Source: an uncultured Pirellulaceae bacterium | GTDB taxonomy: Bacteria; Planctomycetota; Planctomycetia; Pirellulales; Pirellulaceae | Direction of reading: 5' to 3' | Assembly (NCBI GenBank): GCA_934278005.1 | Contig: CAKQWG010000167.1 | Location: forward strand, 1-6,878 | Length of the DNA stretch: 6,878 nt | Part shown: piece after piece, positions 1 through 6,443 of the stretch | How the letters are laid out: every line of letters starts with the position of its first letter | Numbering within the stretch: position 1 is the first letter of the stretch | Program-made: the position numbers and the translations under genes | Notes under the pieces: generated by a model | Told to the model about the DNA's origin: nothing | Seen by the model: the letters and a program-made list of their open reading frames with translations, nothing else | The model's database searches: none

Positions 1-75
1 ACCTTCGTCGGCTGCCAGAAAGGCGGCCGCGTAGCCTCCGGGACCGCCACCTAAAACCACTAGCTCGCTGTGCAT
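1..75 (-). CDS. lpdA: Dihydrolipoyl dehydrogenase (E3), N-terminal fragment cut by the window edge
   Basis: Only the first 25 codons are present. Starting from the ATG at 75 and reading leftward, they give MHSELVVLGGGPGGYAAAFL followed by AADEG. This is a beta strand plus the GxGxxG-type loop (GGGPGG, residues 9-14) of an FAD-binding Rossmann fold, and the following helix (YAAAFLAADEG) closely resembles the start of Lpd proteins. Lpd is the flavin disulfide reductase that reoxidises lipoamide in pyruvate, 2-oxoglutarate and related dehydrogenase complexes and in glycine cleavage. A purine-rich GGGGAG lies four bases before the ATG and supports this start. The gene lies 108 bp downstream of rpsD on the same strand, but a probable terminator separates them. 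The redox-active cysteines and later domains are outside the window, so another pyridine nucleotide-disulfide oxidoreductase is possible. Confidence 0.8.
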   Translation of the reverse strand, partial: MHSELVVLGGGPGGYAAAFLAADEG

Positions 76-136
76 AATACTCCCCTACTCTTTTGCCGGT
101 CCGAACCCGCACAGGATTTCGGATGAGCAATGCCGT

Positions 137-173
137 AAAAAAGTGGCTGGACAAAATCTTGGAAGGCCGCCAC
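137..173 (-). terminator. Probable intrinsic terminator of rpsD
   Basis: On the minus strand, just after the rpsD stop, GTGGC (169-173) pairs with GCCAC (143-147). Two further G-C pairs (167-168 with 149-150) sit beyond a bulged base. Six T residues (137-142) follow directly. The loop is long (about 16 nt) and the stem is short, so strength is uncertain, but position and T-run fit rho-independent termination between rpsD and lpdA. Confidence 0.5.
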
Positions 174-183
174 ATTTGGACGC

Positions 184-792
184 TTAGCGCGACAGGAATT
201 CGACCACGACGTTAGCATCCACAGGCAGGCTAATATCGGTCGCCGTAGGTTGGCTCAGCAGCGTGGCTTGCAAGCCTTCTGAATCAAACGTCAGCCAATC
301 CAGCGGCTGTGGCGGATTGTTGGCGATGACGCCGCGGTACAGCTCCTTGAGATTCTCACGTCCACGCAGCTCGACTACGTCGCCGGCACGTAGAATGTAA
401 CCAGGCTTGTTGACCTTGATGCCGTTGACGCGGAAGTGGCCATGCACAATGCCTTGCCGCGCTTGGGGACGCGTCTTGGTGAAGCCCGCTCGACGCACCA
501 CGTTATCCAAGCGGCGCTCGCACATCAGCAGCAGGTTCTCAGCCGTATTCCCCTTAGCGCTAGTCGCTGCTTCGAAGTAGCGCCGCAGTTGCCGCTCACC
601 CAACCCGTAGTAGTGCTTAATCTTTTGCTTTTCCGACAGAGCGGTTCCATAGTTGCTCGTGCGGCGACCACGTGGGTGCATACCTGGAGGAGAATCGCGG
701 CGCTCAAGCGCTCGTGCGGCTCCAGCACTTTCATAGACCAACATGCTCAAACGACGATTCACACGGGCTTTGGGACCAGTATATCTAGCCAT
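184..792 (-). CDS. rpsD: 30S ribosomal protein S4
   Basis: This 202-residue protein is a primary 16S rRNA-binding protein that nucleates 30S assembly and contributes to decoding accuracy. It begins MARYTGPKARVNRRL, typical of S4, and carries the conserved YGLGERQLRRYF segment (62-73). An S4 RNA-binding fold follows at about residues 93-155, including RRLDNVVRRAGF, QARQGIVHGHFRVNG and the GYILRAGDVVEL strand. The C-terminus VVVEFLSR matches the family ending. Length is normal (about 200-209 in bacteria). The N-terminal domain has no cysteines, so it is a zinc-free form. The start is the ATG at 792; the only purine-rich element, GGAG, lies 12 nt upstream, so the ribosome binding site is weak. 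In many bacteria rpsD lies in the rpsM-rpsK-rpsD-rpoA-rplQ cluster; here it is a separate unit beside lpdA and typA. Confidence 0.97.
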   Translation of the reverse strand: MARYTGPKARVNRRLSMLVYESAGAARALERRDSPPGMHPRGRRTSNYGTALSEKQKIKHYYGLGERQLRRYFEAATSAKGNTAENLLLMCERRLDNVVRRAGFTKTRPQARQGIVHGHFRVNGIKVNKPGYILRAGDVVELRGRENLKELYRGVIANNPPQPLDWLTFDSEGLQATLLSQPTATDISLPVDANVVVEFLSR

Positions 793-836
793 AACTTAAC
801 GGAACTCCAGCAAAAGCTACTTCAAACATTCCCTTT

Positions 837-886
837 CGTCGCGATGCGACGGGCGCAATCCCTAAGCGACCATTCACCAAGAATGG
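837..886 (-). promoter_or_regulatory. Two stem-loops in the rpsD mRNA leader
   Basis: Two perfect 6-bp hairpins lie side by side upstream of rpsD: CCATTC/GAATGG (870-875 with 881-886, 5-nt loop) and CGTCGC/GCGACG (837-842 with 846-851, 3-nt loop). S4 is a known translational autoregulator, binding a pseudoknot in the E. coli alpha-operon leader and its own leader in Bacillus. A structured leader here could therefore be the S4 control site. That role is inference; neither hairpin was matched to a known S4-leader consensus. Confidence 0.35.
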
Positions 887-921
887 GTGGGTTGAGCCAA
901 TTTCTGGGGCAAGAACCGGCC

Positions 922-950
922 AGTATCCTAAAAACTGCCCGATTTAACAA
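922..950 (-). promoter_or_regulatory. Candidate sigma70-type promoter for rpsD
   Basis: On the minus strand a TTGTTA box (945-950) and a GATACT box (922-927) are separated by 17 bp. Each matches 4 of 6 consensus positions. Transcription would start around 915, giving a leader of roughly 120 nt that contains both hairpins. Confidence 0.35.
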
Positions 951-1028
951 GAGCTAAAAGCTTACCCTCGCGATGGGCGAATGACTCCAATAGCCCGCTG
1001 ATAACATTTCCACCTGCAAAATTTCAAC

Positions 1029-1056
1029 TTCAAACCTCCGTCCCCTCCCGTAGAAT
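1029..1056 (+). promoter_or_regulatory. Candidate sigma70-type promoter for typA
   Basis: TAGAAT (1051-1056, 5 of 6 to TATAAT) is preceded by TTCAAA (1029-1034, 4 of 6 to TTGACA) at 16-bp spacing. The predicted start site lies about 75 nt before the typA ATG. The evidence is sequence similarity only. Confidence 0.35.
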
Positions 1057-1139
1057 TAGGATGGCGTCCAGAATAGATGACCAAGCAGCGGCGCATTTGA
1101 CACCGTTGCAAGCACAGTTTCCTCCCGAGGCAGTCTCGC

Positions 1140-2963
1140 ATGCGCAGAAGCGACATTCGCAACATTGTTATTATTGCTCACGTCGACCACGGTAAGACGT
1201 CCATGGTTGATTGCCTGCTCAAGCAAAGCGGCCAGTTCCGAGAGTCACAACTTCAGGGGCACCAGATCCTCGATAGCAACGATTTGGAGCGTGAGCGGGG
1301 CATTACCATCCTCAGCAAAAACGTGGCCATCGTCTATAAGGGAACTAAGATCAATATTATCGACACGCCCGGACACGCCGATTTTGGCGGCGAAGTCGAG
1401 CGGGTTGTGCGCATGGCTGACGGTGCGCTGGTGCTGATGGATGCAGCCGAGGGGCCTATGCCTCAGACGCGTTTCGTGCTTGCCAAGGCTCTCGAGGCGG
1501 GCGTTCGACCGATCGTGGTTGTCAACAAAGTTGATCGCCCAGACGCGCGGTCCATGGAGGTCGTGGACGAGGCCCTGGAACTGCTGGTCGACCTCGGCGG
1601 CGAGCACTTTATGGACAACTTCGACTACATCTTCACCTCGGCCAAAGAGGGTTACGCAACCCACGATCCCAAGGTGCCCGGCAAGTCGATGGAACCGCTG
1701 CTGGACATGATGATCGAGAAAATCCCAGGCCCCGAAGTCGAACAAGACGCCCCGCTGCAGATGCTGGTGACCAACTTAGATTGGTCGGAATACGTCGGCC
1801 GCATCGGAATTGGGCGAATCCAAGCCGGCACGCTCAAGGCTGGTCAGCAGATCGACATGGCTAAGAGCGGCAACCGCGTCGTGCAGGCGCAGGTCAACTC
1901 GGTCTCAGTCTTCGATCGCCTCGGACGCACCGAAGTGACCGAGGTAACGGCCGGAGACATCGCAGCCGTTGTAGGACTGGAAGAGATCGAGATCGGCGAC
2001 ACCATTGGTGCGCGTGGCGACCTGCGTCCTCTGCCGCGTCTGACGGTGGACGAGCCGACTCTAGAAATGGTGTTCAGCATCAATAGCTCACCACTGGTGG
2101 GCCGCGAGGGTAAGTTCGTCACCAATCGACAACTGCGCACTCGCCTGGAAAAGGAACTTGAACGCAACGTGGCGCTCCGCGTGACGCCGGTCGAAGGTTC
2201 CGAAGGCTATGCAGTCCGCGGCCGTGGCGTGTTGCACTTGACTGTCCTCATTGAAACCATGCGTCGCGAAGGCTTTGAACTGTCCGTCAGCAAGCCCCGC
2301 GTGGTGCTGCGCGAGATCGATGGCCAGAAGCAAGAGCCGTTCGAAACGCTCAATGTCGAAGTGCCGCAGGAAAAAGTCGGCCCCGTGATGGAGTTGGTCG
2401 GTCTCCGCCGCGGCACGCTCGATGTCATGACGCCGCGCGGCAGCTACTGCCTGCTCGAATTCGACATCCCGGCCCGTGGACTTATCGGTCTGAGAACTCG
2501 ACTGCTCAATGCCACCCAAGGCACAGCCATAATCCACCACCGCTTCAACGGCTATAAGGTCCGCGAGGGAGAGGTACCGGCCCGCGCGAATGGCGTGCTG
2601 GTGTCGATGGTCAGCGGCAAGGGCGTCCCCTTTGCACTGTTTAACCTGCAGGATCGCAGCGATCTGTTTGTCGCCCCGGGCGATGAAATCTACGAGGGAA
2701 TGATCGTGGGCGAAAATGCTCGCGAATCGGACATGGTGGTCAATCCCTGCCGCGAGAAAAAACTGACCAACATTCGCGCCGCCGGATCCGACGAAAACGT
2801 GATCCTCAAACCGCCACGAATGATGAGCTTGGAAGCGGCCTTGGAGTACATCGAAGACGACGAACTCGTTGAGATCACGCCGCATTCGATCCGCCTGCGG
2901 AAGATCAATCTGCGCGAATCTGATCGCCGGCGCACGGGCCGCTCCGCTAGTGCAGCTCGATAA
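1140..2963 (+). CDS. typA: Ribosome-associated translational GTPase TypA/BipA
   Basis: This 607-residue GTPase has the same length as E. coli BipA. It binds the 70S/50S A-site region and supports large-subunit assembly, especially in cold or stress. The GTPase domain shows all motifs: P-loop AHVDHGKT (13-20), switch I RERGIT (51-56), DTPGHADF (75-82), NKVD (129-132) and SAK (167-169). An EF-Tu-like beta barrel follows (about 205-290), then two EF-G-like alpha/beta domains (about 305-475). The BipA-specific C-terminal domain contains the RANGVLVSM segment and the [11 protein letters not shown](I/V)R-type segment. The start is secure: an in-frame stop lies at 1098, no ATG, GTG or TTG occurs between it and 1140, and GAGG (1127-1130) sits 9 nt upstream. 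It is divergent from rpsD, and no clear terminator with a T-run follows it. Nothing is missing or disrupted. Confidence 0.97.
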   Translation: MRRSDIRNIVIIAHVDHGKTSMVDCLLKQSGQFRESQLQGHQILDSNDLERERGITILSKNVAIVYKGTKINIIDTPGHADFGGEVERVVRMADGALVLMDAAEGPMPQTRFVLAKALEAGVRPIVVVNKVDRPDARSMEVVDEALELLVDLGGEHFMDNFDYIFTSAKEGYATHDPKVPGKSMEPLLDMMIEKIPGPEVEQDAPLQMLVTNLDWSEYVGRIGIGRIQAGTLKAGQQIDMAKSGNRVVQAQVNSVSVFDRLGRTEVTEVTAGDIAAVVGLEEIEIGDTIGARGDLRPLPRLTVDEPTLEMVFSINSSPLVGREGKFVTNRQLRTRLEKELERNVALRVTPVEGSEGYAVRGRGVLHLTVLIETMRREGFELSVSKPRVVLREIDGQKQEPFETLNVEVPQEKVGPVMELVGLRRGTLDVMTPRGSYCLLEFDIPARGLIGLRTRLLNATQGTAIIHHRFNGYKVREGEVPARANGVLVSMVSGKGVPFALFNLQDRSDLFVAPGDEIYEGMIVGENARESDMVVNPCREKKLTNIRAAGSDENVILKPPRMMSLEAALEYIEDDELVEITPHSIRLRKINLRESDRRRTGRSASAAR

Positions 2964-3044
2964 ACAGAATCCCAACGGACAACGCCTGCTCAACGCCTAA
3001 CATCTCTAGTCGCAATAAGGGACCATGGGCTTTGCAGCAGACAA

Positions 3045-3090
3045 GTGAAGTGCCTTCACCTGCGCAGGTCGCGGCTAACGGTTGGTTAGC
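3045..3090. repeat. Cluster of three inverted repeats downstream of typA
   Basis: Three palindromic elements are packed in 46 bp. GTGAAG/CTTCAC (3045-3050 with 3054-3059) has a 3-nt loop. A perfect 12-bp palindrome ACCTGCGCAGGT (3058-3069) overlaps its end. GCTAAC/GTTAGC (3074-3079 with 3085-3090) has a 5-nt loop. There is no T-run, so this is not a classical intrinsic terminator. It may serve as the typA mRNA 3' end structure, or it may be a dispersed intergenic repeat. Confidence 0.55.
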
Positions 3091-3451
3091 GGGGTGGTGC
3101 TCCAGCGTGCCTCGCCCTGCGCACTCGTAGCCTCAGGCGCTGCGGCCTACTGCGGTTCGGCGTTAAACAATTCAGCCTGCCCAATTCGCTCAACGCCAAG
3201 CTGCAGTAGCTGGTGGACCACAGCTGCGCGATCGAAGGTCAGAAAATGAATGATTAGAAAATCCGTAGCCCTTGGTACGGCAGCCGCCATTACGTCACGG
3301 CTCGCCGCGGACGGTACGCGTGTGGGTTTGATCGCGGACCGCGCGACCACGTGACGCGGCCTGCACAACTCAAGCTAACGGACCAGGAAGTTATTGCTGA
3401 GCCGTACCTTGGGCAGCGCATCTTAGGCAGTTTTTTTTGGAAATGCATCAC

Positions 3452-3499
3452 AGCAGTGCATATTAAGCTCGCCATAGCAGTGCATCTTATGCTCCGAAT
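3452..3499. repeat. 24-bp tandem duplication, two copies
   Basis: Two adjacent 24-bp units (3452-3475 and 3476-3499) both begin AGCAGTGCAT and agree at 19 of 24 positions. Because 24 is divisible by three, the copies stay in frame in an open frame covering 3351-3533. That frame has only a GTG start, no ribosome binding site and no recognisable family, so no coding role is claimed. Confidence 0.6.
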
Positions 3500-3632
3500 A
3501 GTATTGATACGCAGTCGCGTAATCGCTGCGTAGCATTCTTCTTAAAGCCCACTTGGCTACCTTTGCTGCCAGCGCAGTGGACAATGCGCACCCCTACATT
3601 ATTATTCGATAATTTCAGCCTGCCTATTGAAA

Positions 3633-3679
3633 CCCCTCAAATGGACAACTACACTCTCAAAAACCTGCCCTTTGAGGGG
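3633..3679 (+). repeat. 9-bp perfect inverted repeat upstream of the PEP-CTERM gene
   Basis: CCCCTCAAA (3633-3641) and its exact complement TTTGAGGGG (3671-3679) are separated by 29 nt. The right arm ends 64 bp before the downstream ATG. It could be a leader stem-loop or a widely spaced binding site. No promoter could be placed with confidence around it. Confidence 0.5.
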
Positions 3680-3728
3680 ATCGACAAGTGTCGCCACTCC
3701 CTCTAGGCAACCTATCTTAATTCAGCAT

Positions 3729-3733
3729 GGGAG
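3729..3733 (+). promoter_or_regulatory. Ribosome binding site that fixes the PEP-CTERM start
   Basis: GGGAG lies 10 nt before the ATG at 3744. The open frame extends upstream to a TTG at 3627, but those 39 extra residues would bury the signal peptide and have no ribosome binding site, so 3744 is chosen. Confidence 0.65.
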
Positions 3734-3743
3734 TAGCAAACGA

Positions 3744-4307
3744 ATGAGAGCATTTCTATTGGCACTAATGGTCGCGGCCACAATGGCCGGGCAAGTAAAA
3801 GCTGCCGCAATAACAATTGACTTTAGGGTCGAGAACAGTCTGGCCCAAGTGCTGGCTTTGGGAACGTTCCAATTCGACTCTGCCAAAGATGGCACCGTCC
3901 TTGACTACAGTGACCTGAGCAGCTTTCAATTCAGTGTTCCGGTCTCAGGAAGTGGTGAAAACTACGATTTAGCTTTTCTCAATTCAGGCTCGTTTAACGT
4001 TTTTTACGGTATGGCCTTCGACACTTCCACGGATCGCTTTCAAACTCTACACATTGCTGATGAAAAGGTGCTTTTAGCAGCCATCAAAACTAATCGTTGG
4101 ACGGGCTTCATTATCACCGCCGATAAATCCGAGGTTCGGGATTACATTCAGGGGGGTGAAAATATATACAGCTCGATCATCGTGCAAAGGTCTAGCCTTG
4201 CTTCGGTGCCGGAACCCAGCTCCCTTGCCGTCTTTGCAATAGGCGCGTGCGCGGCGGGAGCTTTCTCAGGTCGCCGTCGGCAAACAATTCGAAGCCGAAC
4301 AGCTTGA
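3744..4307 (+). CDS. PEP-CTERM sorting-domain exported protein of unknown function
   Basis: This 187-residue protein is exported and probably processed by an exosortase, which recognises the C-terminal PEP motif and cuts near it before surface attachment or release. The N-terminus MRAFLLALMVAATMAGQVKA is a signal peptide with a likely cleavage near residue 20. The mature part (about 21-150) is predicted to be mostly beta-rich, with alternating hydrophobic and polar residues such as GTFQFDSAKDG and DLSSFQFSV. The tail has VPEPSS (155-160), a short hydrophobic span (161-174) and the basic end GRRR (176-179), a complete PEP-CTERM signal. No cysteine pairs or catalytic motifs were seen in the mature part, so no function is assigned. 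No exosortase gene is nearby; substrates are usually scattered through the genome. It stands alone, convergent with leuA. Confidence 0.85.
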   Translation: MRAFLLALMVAATMAGQVKAAAITIDFRVENSLAQVLALGTFQFDSAKDGTVLDYSDLSSFQFSVPVSGSGENYDLAFLNSGSFNVFYGMAFDTSTDRFQTLHIADEKVLLAAIKTNRWTGFIITADKSEVRDYIQGGENIYSSIIVQRSSLASVPEPSSLAVFAIGACAAGAFSGRRRQTIRSRTA

Positions 4308-4332
4308 AACTGTTGTCTGAGCAGTCGCTTCG

Positions 4333-4365
4333 CTTCGGCTAGCTTGATTTTCAAGCTAGCCGAAG
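4333..4365 (+). terminator. Perfect 15-bp hairpin between convergent genes
   Basis: Bases 4333-4347 (CTTCGGCTAGCTTGA) pair perfectly with 4351-4365 around a TTT loop. The hairpin begins 26 bp after the PEP-CTERM stop and lies 112 bp beyond the leuA stop, so it is placed to serve both convergent transcripts. No T-run follows on either strand. A bidirectional terminator working without a U-tract, or an mRNA 3' end stabiliser, are the likely roles. The small 5-bp hairpin at 4451-4463 just after leuA also lacks a T-run. Confidence 0.5.
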
Positions 4366-4476
4366 TCGGGAACGTGCTAGAAGATTTAGAGGATGCAGGG
4401 CAGATTTAGCGGCTATCCCACGACGGCCGTTGTCGCTGCACTCATTGATTCGCAATCATTGCGGCGGAGCATGCGA

Positions 4477-6132
4477 TTACTGCAGGCTGCGGTTGATCGC
4501 TGCGACCAATGCCAAGATCGATGACTTGGTTATCGACTTGTGCTGGCCCACGCCGAACAGCTCGCGGCCGTCGGCCGTTTTGACCAGCACATAGGCGGCA
4601 GCGGAACTATCGCTACCTGCCTCCAATGCGTGCTCTTGGTAGTCCTGGATATCGAAGGCCAAACCGAACTTGTCCGTCAGCGCCTGCACCAGCGCGTCCA
4701 AGGGGCCAGCCCCCTGCCCCACCACGTCTTGTTTTTCATCGCGATAGGTGACTGTGAAGCAATATCGCTCCTGATCTTCAATAGCGCATTCCAGCGGGCT
4801 ATGCGAATGATAGATCAAGGTCTGCGGTGGCTTCACGTAGGTCTCGACAAACTTATTGGCGATCTCGCGCGCCGGCATCTCCTGCCCAGTGCGGTCGGTC
4901 ACCTTTTGAATCACCTGGCTAAAGGCGATCTGCAGTCGTCGCGGCAAGCGAAAGCCCAGTTCGTGTTCAACCAAGAAGGCCACCCCCCCCTTGCCCGACT
5001 GCGAGTTAACGCGAATGACCGGATCGTACTGGCGGCCAATATCGGCGGGATCGATCGTTAAATAGGGGACTTCGAAGCGCGGCTCGGACGACTCCTTGAG
5101 CGCCGCAAACCCCTTCTTAATCGCATCTTGATGGGAGCCCGAAAAAGCGGTGAACACCAGATCTCCCGAATAGGGCGTGCGCTCGTGAACTTTCAATTCC
5201 GTACAGAACTCGGCGACGCGGCGAATCTCCTTTAAGTTCGAAAAGTCGAGCCCCGAATCGACGCCTTGAGTGGTCAAGTTCAAAGCCATGGTAACGATGT
5301 CCAGGTTGCCGGTGCGTTCCCCGTTGCCAAACAGCGTCCCCTCGACGCGCTCGCCGCCAGCCAACATTCCCAGCTCAGATGCGGCGATACCAGTTCCGCG
5401 ATCGTTGTGCGTATGCAACGAGATGATGGTCTGCTGCCGATGCTTGAACAAGCGGCAAAACAATTCAATTTGGTCGGCGTAGACGTTGGGCGTGGACAAC
5501 TCGACCGTCGAAGGAAGATTGATGATTGTCTTATTATCCTGGCTGGGCTGCCACACATCGCATACCGCGTCGCAGATCTCGGCGGCAAAGTCCAGCTCCG
5601 TACCGGTAAAGCTTTCAGGGGAGTACTGAAAGCGGATCTTGTTTCCCGATTTGTCCGCCTTGGCCAGATCGGCGATCCAGCGCGCGCCGTCGACAGCTAA
5701 GCGAACGATGTCAGCCTGCTCCGCATTGAAGACGACTCGCCGCTGCAGCGCCGAAGTCGAATTGTACAGATGCACGATCGCCGAACGCGCCCCGCGAATC
5801 GCTTCAAATGTCCGCTCGATCAACGGCTTGCGGGCTTGCACCAATACTTGAATCGTCACGTCTTCAGGAATCAAATCACCGTCGATCAATTCGCGCAGAA
5901 AGGCGAAGTCGGTATCCGACGCGGCCGGGAAACCGACTTCGATCTCCTTGAAACCAATGGCCACAAGCGTGCGGAAAAGTTCCATTTTCTTGGCTGGCCC
6001 CATCGGATTGATCAGCGCCTGATTGCCATCGCGCAGGTCAACCGAACACCACACCGGAGCCCGATCCAGAGTCTTGTTGGGCCACGTGCGATCGGGCAAA
6101 TCTACAGGCGGAAATGGAACATACTTGGCCAT
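4477..6132 (-). CDS. leuA: 2-isopropylmalate synthase, long (type 2) form
   Basis: This 551-residue enzyme condenses acetyl-CoA with 3-methyl-2-oxobutanoate, the committed step of leucine synthesis, in the cytoplasm. The N-terminal TIM barrel carries SVDLRDGNQAL (30-40), where R34 and D35 correspond to the catalytic arginine and metal-ligand aspartate. The metal-binding HTHND follows (240-244), then the GNGERTGN loop (269-276) and SGSHQDAIKKG (331-341). A linker region and a C-terminal domain (about 425-551, with VGQGAGPLDALVQAL) match the leucine-sensing regulatory domain. The DLRDGNQAL wording and the length place it with the type 2 LeuA proteins of actinobacteria and yeast rather than the E. 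coli form. The start is the ATG at 6132, with only a weak AGAG element upstream. No other leu gene adjoins it. The 5' region holds a terminator and repeats suggesting leader control, besides expected feedback by leucine. Confidence 0.95.
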   Translation of the reverse strand: MAKYVPFPPVDLPDRTWPNKTLDRAPVWCSVDLRDGNQALINPMGPAKKMELFRTLVAIGFKEIEVGFPAASDTDFAFLRELIDGDLIPEDVTIQVLVQARKPLIERTFEAIRGARSAIVHLYNSTSALQRRVVFNAEQADIVRLAVDGARWIADLAKADKSGNKIRFQYSPESFTGTELDFAAEICDAVCDVWQPSQDNKTIINLPSTVELSTPNVYADQIELFCRLFKHRQQTIISLHTHNDRGTGIAASELGMLAGGERVEGTLFGNGERTGNLDIVTMALNLTTQGVDSGLDFSNLKEIRRVAEFCTELKVHERTPYSGDLVFTAFSGSHQDAIKKGFAALKESSEPRFEVPYLTIDPADIGRQYDPVIRVNSQSGKGGVAFLVEHELGFRLPRRLQIAFSQVIQKVTDRTGQEMPAREIANKFVETYVKPPQTLIYHSHSPLECAIEDQERYCFTVTYRDEKQDVVGQGAGPLDALVQALTDKFGLAFDIQDYQEHALEAGSDSSAAAYVLVKTADGRELFGVGQHKSITKSSILALVAAINRSLQ

Positions 6133-6171
6133 GACGGTTCTCTTTAGTCGCTGGTTGAAAGGAGAATTACT

Positions 6172-6207
6172 GTTGAAACTCGGATTGAAAGTTGGGTTGA
6201 AACTCGA
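6172..6207 (-). repeat. Three 12-bp tandem repeats in the leuA leader
   Basis: On the plus strand three consecutive 12-bp units (6172-6183, 6184-6195, 6196-6207) share the pattern RTTGAAANTNGR. A further TTGAAA occurs at 6155-6160. In the leuA mRNA these read as UUUCAA cores at regular 12-nt steps. The first and third units also contain the 9-mer TGAAACTCG, identical to part of the terminator arm at 6241-6249. They lie between the terminator and the leuA start, so they belong to the leader of any transcript reaching the gene. Confidence 0.65.
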
Positions 6208-6230
6208 CTCGATGGGTCAAACGTAGAAAC

Positions 6231-6269
6231 AAAAAAACCCTGAAACTCGTCGAAGCGAGTTTCAGGGTT
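6231..6269 (-). terminator. Strong intrinsic terminator upstream of leuA (possible attenuator)
   Basis: A perfect 14-bp stem (6236-6249 with 6256-6269, arm AACCCTGAAACTCG) closes a 6-nt loop. On the minus strand it is followed by seven T residues (6231-6237), whose last two positions also form the outer A-T pairs of the stem. There is no T-run on the plus side, so it acts only on transcription heading into leuA. It ends 98 bp before the leuA ATG. No convincing gene lies upstream for it to serve, which makes a leader attenuator or the end of a small RNA the main alternatives. That it is a terminator is well supported; its regulatory role is inferred. Confidence 0.8.
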
Positions 6270-6278
6270 GGTGTGAAT

Positions 6279-6374
6279 CTTCAATAGTTACTTGAAGCGA
6301 ACTAGACCGTCCCCTACCACTCGCGAGCAGCGAGCGTAAGTCGTAGCAATTCGGCAATACGAGTGCGGTAGGTC
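6279..6374 (-). promoter_or_regulatory. Structured leader segment upstream of the leuA terminator
   Basis: CTTCAA/TTGAAG (6279-6284 with 6292-6297) forms a 6-bp hairpin with a 7-nt loop. Next to it, CCTACCACTCG (6313-6323) pairs with 6360-6372 in an 11-bp stem interrupted by a 2-nt bulge. Outer GACC/GGTC arms (6305-6308 with 6371-6374) could extend this stem, sharing some bases. The inner CTCGC (6320-6324) can instead pair with GCGAG (6330-6334), so two mutually exclusive folds exist. No T-box consensus sequence was seen. The element matches no riboswitch recognised here. Confidence 0.4.
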
Positions 6375-6443
6375 ATAGCGCGGAGGCAAGTTCAGTGTTT
6401 TAAAGAATGAATCTAATAGCGATTTTGGCTGGTCGTTAGCCCC

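Larger units (their letters stand above)
793..1139. promoter_or_regulatory. Divergent rpsD/typA intergenic region
   Basis: This 347-bp stretch contains no convincing gene. It separates two divergently transcribed translation genes and should hold both promoters. The candidates, and two small hairpins in the rpsD leader, are listed separately. Short open frames crossing it in both directions lack ribosome binding sites and recognisable motifs. Confidence 0.6.
2964..3743. other. 780-bp gene-poor interval between typA and the PEP-CTERM gene
   Basis: No open frame here has a convincing start, ribosome binding site or recognisable motif. The longest are a minus-strand frame at 3147-3368 and a GTG-initiated plus frame at 3351-3533. 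The stretch does hold clustered inverted repeats (3045-3090), an 8-T run without a preceding hairpin (3431-3438), a 24-bp tandem duplication (3452-3499), a small ATTAT/ATAAT hairpin (3601-3613) and a 9-bp inverted repeat (3633-3679). A decayed gene at about 3150-3530 cannot be excluded, but no family was recognised in any frame. Confidence 0.6.

Noticed and set aside
100..123. TCCGAA/TTCGGA inverted repeat upstream of lpdA
   Set aside because: It is a 6-bp stem with a 12-nt loop and no further signal, compatible with chance.
2088..2993. A 301-codon minus-strand open frame
   Set aside because: It lies almost wholly antisense to typA, has no recognisable motif and follows from the codon bias of the real gene.
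2995..3168. Integron attC-like pair, GCCTAAC (2995-3001) and GTTAAAC (3162-3168)
   Set aside because: The motifs are degenerate and common, the 174-bp span exceeds usual attC lengths, and there is no cassette gene or integrase.
3147..3368. A 73-codon minus-strand open frame in the gap after typA
   Set aside because: There is no ribosome binding site or recognisable family, and the composition resembles intergenic DNA.
3431..3438. Eight-T run as a terminator
   Set aside because: No GC-rich hairpin precedes it on the plus strand and no gene ends nearby.
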